Below are positions 58,841 to 64,000 of a stretch of 64,000 bases of DNA, piece after piece; positions within the stretch are counted from its first letter, which is position 1, and every line of letters starts with the position of its first letter. Source of the stretch: Phyllobacteriaceae bacterium (GTDB lineage Bacteria; Pseudomonadota; Alphaproteobacteria; Rhizobiales; Rhizobiaceae); assembly GCA_024742765.1 (NCBI GenBank), contig JANSXT010000013.1:62001-126000 (forward strand), written 5' to 3'. A program made the position numbers and the translations under genes. Under the pieces are notes generated by a model that did not search any database, was not told the DNA's origin, and saw only the letters and a list, made by a program, of their open reading frames with translations.

Positions 58841-58897
58841 TCACGCTGGCGCCCGCCATTCTAACGGCAACCGGTGCGATGGCCCAAACAGGCCGTC

Positions 58898-59929
58898 ATG
58901 GACACTCTCCTCTGTCTTCACTCCACCGCGCTTTCGACCGCCGCCTCCGCGCCGGACTGGGTCCAGCTGATCCCCGCGGGCACCTTCAGCGGCGTTGACG
59001 GCCGCGGACCCTACGTCGTTGAGGACATGGCCGGCATCATTGCGGCGTCCATTTCGCCGGGGCGCAAGCTGCCGATCGACGAGAACCACTCGACCGACAT
59101 CAAGGCCGAAACCGGCGACCCGTCGCCGGCCCGCGGCTGGATCGTTGCCATGGAGGCGCGGGAGGATGGCATCTGGGGTCAGGTCGAATGGACAGAGACC
59201 GGCCAGGCGCTGATCGACGATCGCGCCTACGCCTACCTCTCGCCGGCCTTTCTGGCGACCAGCAAGAAGCCACACCGCGTCTCGCAAATCCTGCGCGCAT
59301 CGCTCGTCAACGATCCCAACTTCACAATGAAATCGCTCCACAAAAAGGGAGACGCACCAATGGATGAAGCCATTGCCGAGGCGCTCGGTCTCGGACCCGA
59401 CGCCGATCTCGCTGCCGCCACCGCCGCGATCAGTGGCCTGCAGGCAACCCTTGCCAGCATGCGCAAGGCGCTCAACGTGAAGGATGACGCGGACGGCGAT
59501 GCGATGATCACCGCGCTCAATGCGCGCCTGACTGCCGATCCCGACGACGATCCGCCTGGCGGGGACAAGGACACCGCCATCGCCGGGCTGGAGGAGCAGA
59601 TCAAATCGCTCAACGCGCAGCTGACCGGCCTGACCGAAACCACCGCTAAGAAGTCCGCAACCGACGTCGTCGACGCGGCGATCGCGGCCGGCAAGCTCGT
59701 GCCCTCGCTGCGCGACCACTACATCTCGCGGCACATGAAGGACCCCGACGGCGTCGCCACGGAGCTCGCCGCATTCGTCTCGATCAATGCGGGCGGGATC
59801 TCCAAGCCGCCCGTCGAAACCGAAGCCGGCGCCGTTGATGCCGCCGGCCAGGAGGTGATCGCGCTTATGGGCCTCGATCCCGATGCCTACGCCAAGACGC
59901 ACAAGAAGATCATGAAGGAGTACGGCTGA
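58898..59929 (+). CDS. Prohead protease with overlapping scaffold (Mu gpI/Z-like)
   Basis: A 343-residue protein from ATG 58898; a GTG at 58874 is an alternative. The N-terminal protease domain is Mu_I-like: GRGPYVVEDMAGIIAASISPGRKLPIDENHSTD, EDGIWGQVEWTETGQALIDDRAYAYLSPAF. The C-terminal half is helical, with a coiled coil (DTAIAGLEEQIKSLNAQLTGLTE). An internal ATG at 59360 with GGGAG 7 bases upstream begins MDEAIAEALGLGPDADLA and would yield the scaffold alone, as Mu makes gpZ from gpI. The product is removed from the prohead on maturation. Confidence 0.9.
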   Translation: MDTLLCLHSTALSTAASAPDWVQLIPAGTFSGVDGRGPYVVEDMAGIIAASISPGRKLPIDENHSTDIKAETGDPSPARGWIVAMEAREDGIWGQVEWTETGQALIDDRAYAYLSPAFLATSKKPHRVSQILRASLVNDPNFTMKSLHKKGDAPMDEAIAEALGLGPDADLAAATAAISGLQATLASMRKALNVKDDADGDAMITALNARLTADPDDDPPGGDKDTAIAGLEEQIKSLNAQLTGLTETTAKKSATDVVDAAIAAGKLVPSLRDHYISRHMKDPDGVATELAAFVSINAGGISKPPVETEAGAVDAAGQEVIALMGLDPDAYAKTHKKIMKEYG

Positions 59930-60324
59930 TGGCTGCCGTCAATGACCAGAAGATCGGCCGCCGCCAGCCCGGAACCGGGTTCGGCTTTCCGGTGCTCGGC
60001 GGCCAGCTCCTGTATGGCCGCACTCTGGTGGCCATCACGGCCGCCGGCATGGCGGTCAAGCCCGACCATGCGGACGCCGTTGCCGTCGTCGGTCTCTCGG
60101 AGGAGCGCGTGGACAATTCGACGGGCGCCGACGGCGACCTGACCGTCGAGGTCGAGGGCGGCGTCTGGGGCATACCGGTCGCCGGTGCATCGATCGCCGA
60201 CAAAGGAGCCACCGTCTACGCCGCCGACGACAACACGCTGCAGCTGACCAATGCCGGCGGCGAACTGGCGGCCGGCACTCTCAAGATGATCGACGCCGAC
60301 GGCCACTGGGTCGATCTGGGCTGA
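59929..60324 (+). CDS. Head decoration-like protein (DUF2190-type)
   Basis: A 131-residue beta-rich protein coupled to the protease by TGATG. GAGDLTVEVEGGVWGIPVAGASIADKGATVYAADDNTLQL-like strands fit the DUF2190 capsid-decoration or stabilising fold located between scaffold and major head genes. Name by position and pattern. Confidence 0.75.
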   Translation: MAAVNDQKIGRRQPGTGFGFPVLGGQLLYGRTLVAITAAGMAVKPDHADAVAVVGLSEERVDNSTGADGDLTVEVEGGVWGIPVAGASIADKGATVYAADDNTLQLTNAGGELAAGTLKMIDADGHWVDLG

Positions 60325-60345
60325 ACAGGCGCAAGGAGCCTTCTT

Positions 60346-61239
60346 ATGGATATCAATCGTTCGACGATGACCGCGCTGTTCACCGGCCTGACGACCGCCT
60401 TCAACGCGCGGCTCGAGGCGACAACGGCGTACTACCAGCACGTCGCAATGACGGTGAACTCGACCACCGCGGCCAACCAGTATCCGCGCATGGACGATCT
60501 GCCCGGTTTCCGCGAGTGGAACGGCGATCGCGTCGTTCACGATCTTTCCATGCAGGCGCAGATCATCGTCAACAACGAGTACGAGAAGACGATCGGCGTC
60601 AAACGCAGCCAGATCGAGGACGCCCAGCTCGGCTTCCTGTCGGAGACGATCGCCGGCTGGGGCCAGGACAGCGCCACCTTCCCCGACGAGCTCGTGTTCC
60701 CGCTGCTGAAATCCGGCGAAACGTCGGTGTGCTATGACGGCCAGTATTTCTTCGATACCGACCACCCCGGCTACGACGAAAACGGGGCCGAGATCAGCGT
60801 CTCCAACGTGACGGCGGGGGCCGCGACGCCCTGGTACCTGGTCGACGACAGCCAGGTCGTCAAACCGCTCATCTATCAGACCCGCAAGCCGTTCAAGCTG
60901 ACAGCGATGGACGCGATGACCGACGAGAACGTCTTCCACAAGGGGCGGTTCGAATACGGCATCGATGGCCGGGCCGGCGCCGGCTACGGTCTGTGGCAGA
61001 CGATCCACAAATCCAGGGCTGTGCTGAACGCCGACAACTATGCGGCCGTCCGGGCGGCGATGATGGGCATTCGCCGTCGTGACGGGCGCGCCAACGCGAT
61101 CCGGCCGACCAAGCTCCTCGTGCCGCCGACGCTCGAGCAGGCCGGACGCAAGCTGCTCGAAGCCGAGTTCATCGATGGCGGCGACAGCAACATCTGGAAG
61201 GGCACCGCCGAGCTGGTCGTCATTCCGGACCTGGCGTGA
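60346..61239 (+). CDS. Major head (capsid) protein, Mu gpT-like
   Basis: A 297-residue major capsid subunit with the gpT pattern: FNARLEATTAYYQHVAMTVNSTTAANQYPRMDDLPGFREWNGDRVVHDLS, EKTIGVKRSQIEDAQLGFLSETIAGWGQ, VCYDGQYFFDTDHP and RPTKLLVPPTLEQAGRKLLEAE. An AAGGAGCC site precedes the ATG. Expected to be the most abundant virion protein. Confidence 0.94.
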   Translation: MDINRSTMTALFTGLTTAFNARLEATTAYYQHVAMTVNSTTAANQYPRMDDLPGFREWNGDRVVHDLSMQAQIIVNNEYEKTIGVKRSQIEDAQLGFLSETIAGWGQDSATFPDELVFPLLKSGETSVCYDGQYFFDTDHPGYDENGAEISVSNVTAGAATPWYLVDDSQVVKPLIYQTRKPFKLTAMDAMTDENVFHKGRFEYGIDGRAGAGYGLWQTIHKSRAVLNADNYAAVRAAMMGIRRRDGRANAIRPTKLLVPPTLEQAGRKLLEAEFIDGGDSNIWKGTAELVVIPDLA

Positions 61240-61250
61240 GGGGGCTGGCG

Positions 61251-61565
61251 ATGAAAACGATCATCTGCAGCAGACCTGGCATGCGCCGCGCCGGCGTGGC
61301 GCATGCGGAGCGGACAATCCATCCCGACGACGCGTTCACGCCCGAACAATGGAAGGCGATCGATGCCGACCCTGCCTTTGCCGTCATCGATGCCGGCGAC
61401 CAGACGACGGACATGGGCGACGAGGAACGACGCGCTGCGATCGCCAAGGCGGTCGGCAAGGTGCCCGACGGCCAGAACGCGACGGTCGCCGCGGTCTCGC
61501 AGATCGCCGGCTTCAGGGTGACCGGTGCGGAGATCAAGGCCGCCCAGGACGCGGCCAAGGAATAA
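61251..61565 (+). CDS. HI1506-like phage protein
   Basis: A 104-residue protein; the ATG at 61251 has GAGGGGG upstream, and the GTG at 61236 is an alternative. It begins MKTIICSRPGMRRAGVAHAERTIHPDDAFTPEQWKAIDADPAF, matching the HI1506-related family that follows gpT in Mu-like prophages. Possibly a head completion protein. Confidence 0.8.
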   Translation: MKTIICSRPGMRRAGVAHAERTIHPDDAFTPEQWKAIDADPAFAVIDAGDQTTDMGDEERRAAIAKAVGKVPDGQNATVAAVSQIAGFRVTGAEIKAAQDAAKE

Positions 61566-61669
61566 CCCCGAGGGGGAGGTCTGGTACGGCTCGCAAGGCT
61601 CCCAGCACTCATTGAGGACGGTACGACCGTAGGGGTTCAGCCCGCCTCCCCAAGCCTATCGAGGAATGC
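61566..61669. other. Gap with a 7-base inverted repeat in the structural operon
   Basis: The only sizeable gap among the tail and head genes. GGGGAGG at 61573-61579 pairs with CCTCCCC at 61645-61651, enclosing 65 bases with smaller inverted pieces (GTACGGCTCGC/GACGGTACG region). No T-run follows, so a simple terminator is unlikely. It could fold as a processed or regulatory RNA element between head and tail-joining genes. Confidence 0.4.
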
Positions 61670-62110
61670 ATGTACGCGACGGTGCAGGACATGATCGACC
61701 GGTTCGGCGAGACCGAATTGATCCGCCTTTCGCGGCCCGAGGACCGGACTGCGGAGACCGTCGATGCCGATCGCATCGAAACGGTAATCGCTGACGCCAC
61801 CTCGCTGATCGACAGCTATCTGCGCAACCACTACGCGCTTCCGGTTCAACCCTCGGTGCCCAAACCGCTGATCCGCGCGACCTGCATTCTGGCGCGCCAC
61901 GATCTCTCCCAGGGCGCGCGGATGGAGCCGACCGAGCAGATGGGCAAGGACCGCGCTGACACGATCAAGTGGCTCGAGCGCGTCGCGGCCAACCAGGTCT
62001 CGCTCGAGATCGATCGCCGGAACGCGAACGGTCATGCCGCGACCGGCCCCGGCGCGCGCGCAACCGACCGCTCGCCGACTTTCTCGGCAGAAGAACTGGA
62101 GCGCTGGTGA
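61670..62110 (+). CDS. DUF1320 protein (Mu gp36-like)
   Basis: A 146-residue protein: MYATVQDMIDRFGETELIRLSRPED and ADATSLIDSYLRNHYALPVQPSVPKPLIRATCILARHDLS are the DUF1320 core found in Mu gp36, a head-tail connector-type protein. It overlaps gp37 by TGATG. Confidence 0.9.
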   Translation: MYATVQDMIDRFGETELIRLSRPEDRTAETVDADRIETVIADATSLIDSYLRNHYALPVQPSVPKPLIRATCILARHDLSQGARMEPTEQMGKDRADTIKWLERVAANQVSLEIDRRNANGHAATGPGARATDRSPTFSAEELERW

Positions 62111-62709
62111 TGGTCGATCTGACACCGGCAACGCTCGACACCGCACCGATCGCAACGATCGAGCAGCCGCTCGTTGATCGGCTGCGCCTCGCCTTTCCAC
62201 CGCGCAACTTCACCATCGAGCGGGTGCCGTCGACCATGACGCTGCGCGAGTTCCAGCGCCATGCACGCACCACCCCGTTTATCGGTCTGGCTTGGCTGGG
62301 CCTCGATCCAGACGAAGCAAACGGCCGTCAGCTGAAGGCGAAGATGCAGTGGCGCGCCATCCTGATTGCATCGGCGCGCACGCTCGAGGCGCGCTTCAAG
62401 GGCGATGCACGCGACATCGGCCTGGACGCCATGATCGATGTGCTTTCGCTGATCCTGAACGGCTGGTCGATCGAGGGCATCGGGGCCGTGACGGTGACAG
62501 GCGCCAAGGCGGTCTTCGCCGAGGGCAACGAGGATGATGACGTCGCCATCGCCCAGGTCGATTTCACCGTCGCCTATGTGGCCCGGCTTGCAGCCATACA
62601 AATCAAGACGGCAGCTGATCTGGCGGCCATCGACATCGAATGGTTGGCCGGCAGCGAAACTCCGCCGGCGACCGGAACCCAGACGCTTGAACAGAACCAA
62701 GAGGGCTGA
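62110..62709 (+). CDS. Mu gp37-like protein (DUF1834)
   Basis: A 199-residue protein with TPFIGLAWLGLDPDEANGRQLKAKMQWRAILIASARTLEARFKGDARDIGLDAMIDVLSLILNGWSIEGIGAVTVTGAKAVFAEGNEDDDVAIAQVDFTVAY, the DUF1834 tail-terminator-like pattern. Gp37 lies between gp36 and gp38 as in Mu. Confidence 0.88.
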   Translation: MVDLTPATLDTAPIATIEQPLVDRLRLAFPPRNFTIERVPSTMTLREFQRHARTTPFIGLAWLGLDPDEANGRQLKAKMQWRAILIASARTLEARFKGDARDIGLDAMIDVLSLILNGWSIEGIGAVTVTGAKAVFAEGNEDDDVAIAQVDFTVAYVARLAAIQIKTAADLAAIDIEWLAGSETPPATGTQTLEQNQEG

Positions 62710-62711
62710 CC

Positions 62712-62966
62712 ATGGCCAAAGAAAAACTGCGCCTGAAACCCGCGCCCGGACGCACGGTGCCGCTCGAGGACGGCTCGCCCTGGCCGACAAAGCCGAATGG
62801 CCGCGACAAGACGCCAGCACCTGCCGAGCTTAGCGTCGCGTCCAGCCTTTATTGGAGACGCCGCATCCGGTCCGGCGACGTGATCGACCTTGACGCCGAC
62901 GCGGCACTCCGCGCCGAGAAGGCCGAAGCCCAACAGGGCGCAGACGCCAAGAAGGGAGGCAAGTGA
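62712..62966 (+). CDS. DUF2635 protein (Mu gp38-like)
   Basis: An 84-residue protein: LRLKPAPGRTVPLEDGSPWPTKPNG and RRIRSGDVIDLDADA are the DUF2635 pattern. Its stop overlaps the tail sheath ATG by one base. It is a short protein of unknown role next to the sheath gene. Confidence 0.85.
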   Translation: MAKEKLRLKPAPGRTVPLEDGSPWPTKPNGRDKTPAPAELSVASSLYWRRRIRSGDVIDLDADAALRAEKAEAQQGADAKKGGK

Positions 62967-64000
62967 TGGACCCGATCACGTTCGATGAAATTCCGTTCGA
63001 CTGGCTTGAGCCCGGCACATTCCTTGAGGTCCGGCCGAACTATGCCGATGTCGGCATCCTGCCCTACCCGGCGCGTGTCCTGATCGTCGGCCAGAAGCTG
63101 GCAAGCGGTGCCTTGGCTGAGGGTGAGGTGCGACAGATCACCCGCGATGGCGAAGCCGAGCAGCTCTTCGGTGCCGGTTCGATCGGCGCCGAACAGGTCA
63201 ACGCCTTCCGCAAGGCCAATACCGTGACACCGCTGTTCGCGACCGCGCTCGATGATGCCGACGGCGCGGTCAAGGCGGCCGGAACCGTCACCTTCGCAGG
63301 CACGGTCCCGGCGGCGACGGTGCTGCGTTTCCGGATCAACAATCGACAGGTGCGCGTCACCGTCGGCACGGGCGATGCGGTCGCCGACATGGCCGCAGCG
63401 CTGGCCGCTGCCATCAATGCGGACGCGGGGCTGCCCATGACCGCTGCAGCCGCTGCTGCCGTCGTGACGGTCACTTGCCGGCACGGCGGAGAGGTGGGCA
63501 ACGAGATCGATCTGCGCATCGATGCCAAAGCGCAGCCGGTGCCGGACGGTCTGACGATCACAATCGTGGGCATGTCCAATGGCGCGGGAAATCCGGACGG
63601 CCAGGCGGCGCTCGATGCGGTGGCCAATGACTGGTACACGCAGATCCAGTGGCCGTGGAGCGATGCCACCAACATGACGGCGCTCGCCGCCGACATGGCG
63701 CGCCGCTATCAGGCGATGAGCAAACTCGACTGCCATGCCTTTGTCGGTAAGCGCGGCACGTTCGGCGAGCAGACCACATTCGGTGCGCTGACCAACTCGC
63801 CTTTCATCACCAAGCCGGGCCTCGACAGATCTCCGTCGTCGCCCTGGGCATTGTCGGCGGTTTGCTGCGCGGTCGCAGCCTTTCACCTGACCAATGATCC
63901 GGCGCGCCAGCTCAAATCCCTGCCGTTGCCGGGCATCGCATCCCCCGACGAGGTCGACCAGTTCACCGAAGAGGAGCAGAACCTGCTCTTGCGGGCTGGC
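62966..64000 (+). CDS. Contractile tail sheath protein (Mu gpL-like), 3'-truncated by window edge
   Basis: Starts at ATG 62966 with GGGAGGC upstream and runs open to the window end, giving about 345 residues of a protein usually 470-500 long. Landmarks are the N-terminal IPFDWLEPGTFLEVRPNYADVGILPYPARVLIVGQ, the VTVGTGDAVADMAAALAAAINAD insertion domain and the MARRYQAMSKLDCHAFVGKRGTFGEQTTFGALTNSPFI region of the tail sheath subtilisin-like domain, then DPARQLKSLPLPGIASPDEVDQFTEEEQNLLL. It forms the outer contractile tube of a myovirus tail. Confidence 0.93.
   Translation, partial: MDPITFDEIPFDWLEPGTFLEVRPNYADVGILPYPARVLIVGQKLASGALAEGEVRQITRDGEAEQLFGAGSIGAEQVNAFRKANTVTPLFATALDDADGAVKAAGTVTFAGTVPAATVLRFRINNRQVRVTVGTGDAVADMAAALAAAINADAGLPMTAAAAAAVVTVTCRHGGEVGNEIDLRIDAKAQPVPDGLTITIVGMSNGAGNPDGQAALDAVANDWYTQIQWPWSDATNMTALAADMARRYQAMSKLDCHAFVGKRGTFGEQTTFGALTNSPFITKPGLDRSPSSPWALSAVCCAVAAFHLTNDPARQLKSLPLPGIASPDEVDQFTEEEQNLLLRAG

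Larger units (their letters stand above)
38990..64000 (+). mobile_element. Mu-like transposable prophage (left end to tail sheath; continues past the window)
   Basis: Gene order follows phage Mu and its alphaproteobacterial relatives: repressor, Ner, transposase A, ATPase B, small early genes, GemA, Mor, lysis genes, terminase, portal, head, tail. The left end is inferred between about 38985 and 39050, where AT-rich flanking DNA gives way to a TGTCC-CGGGATTA-rich sequence followed by clustered transposase-site-like repeats. No stop codon or frameshift damages the visible core genes, so it may be inducible. Tail, tail-fibre and the right end lie beyond 64000. Confidence 0.9.

Noticed and set aside
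61573-61655. Possible tRNA between phage structural genes because of a 7-base closing stem
   Set aside because: No normal T arm, D arm or anticodon arm can be fitted inside the stem; kept only as a structured-RNA observation.
1-64000. CRISPR arrays or rRNA genes
   Set aside because: No regularly spaced direct repeats of CRISPR size and no rRNA-like sequence were seen anywhere in the window.

Overview
The window is high-GC DNA with strong purine-rich ribosome binding sites and many ATGA or TGATG overlaps. Its gene families (tripartite tricarboxylate transporter, inositol catabolism, trb/mob remnants, rhizobial-type Mu-like phage) point to an alphaproteobacterium, most likely Hyphomicrobiales (Rhizobiales) or a close relative. 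Species cannot be told from the sequence alone. Three blocks are visible: a host catabolic region (1-18243), a decayed integrative island (18949 to about 38950), and a Mu-like transposable prophage that runs off the right edge (about 38990-64000). HOST REGION. A tctCBA-type secondary uptake system (tctC cut by the left edge) is followed by an inositol catabolic locus. A minus-strand operon holds iolD, a phytanoyl-CoA-dioxygenase-like gene broken by one frameshift, iolC, iolB, a class II aldolase (IolJ-like) and iolG. A divergent plus-strand operon holds a Gfo/Idh/MocA dehydrogenase, iolE and a second Gfo/Idh/MocA dehydrogenase. A further minus-strand operon holds an IolI-like isomerase, a periplasmic sugar/inositol-binding protein, an ABC permease, an ABC ATPase, a small membrane protein (apparently frameshifted) and a LacI-family regulator. 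Two nearly identical LacI-type palindromes (9733-9748 and 18228-18243) sit in the two control regions, so one regulator probably controls uptake and breakdown together. iolA is not in the window. ISLAND. At 18949 the 3' part of a tRNA-Arg(CCG) gene lies beside a tyrosine recombinase, marking a left attachment site. Next comes a tight four-gene cassette, transcribed toward the integrase: a C5-cytosine methyltransferase, a GHKL (Hsp90/MutL/MORC-like) ATPase and two proteins of unknown function. This is the best candidate in the window for an undescribed restriction or defence system. It is followed by an IS5-family remnant, a HipBA toxin-antitoxin pair, a badly decayed trbE-L-F-G-I conjugation block, two LysR regulators around an aldo/keto reductase and a frameshifted carboxymuconolactone-decarboxylase-like gene, an SMR exporter, an ACT-domain protein, a mobC/relaxase pair with a possible oriT, and AT-rich orphan genes. 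An inverted copy of a doubled GTGCTTACG motif beside the integrase recurs at 35071-35091. PROPHAGE. Clustered inverted putative transposase-binding sites precede a divergent S24-type repressor and Ner-like switch. Then follow ParB-like, MuA and MuB genes, small early genes (one carrying a DnaA domain IV-like motif), DUF3164, GemA and Mor-like genes, a lysis module (GH24 lysozyme, holin-like and other membrane proteins), small and large terminase, portal, minor head protein, virion morphogenesis protein, protease/scaffold with an internal start, decoration protein, gpT major head protein, HI1506-like, gp36-, gp37- and gp38-like proteins, and the N-terminal part of the tail sheath. Late structural genes keep Mu order. 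Several single-base frameshifts (about 7490, 14145 and 31710) may be real decay or assembly errors.
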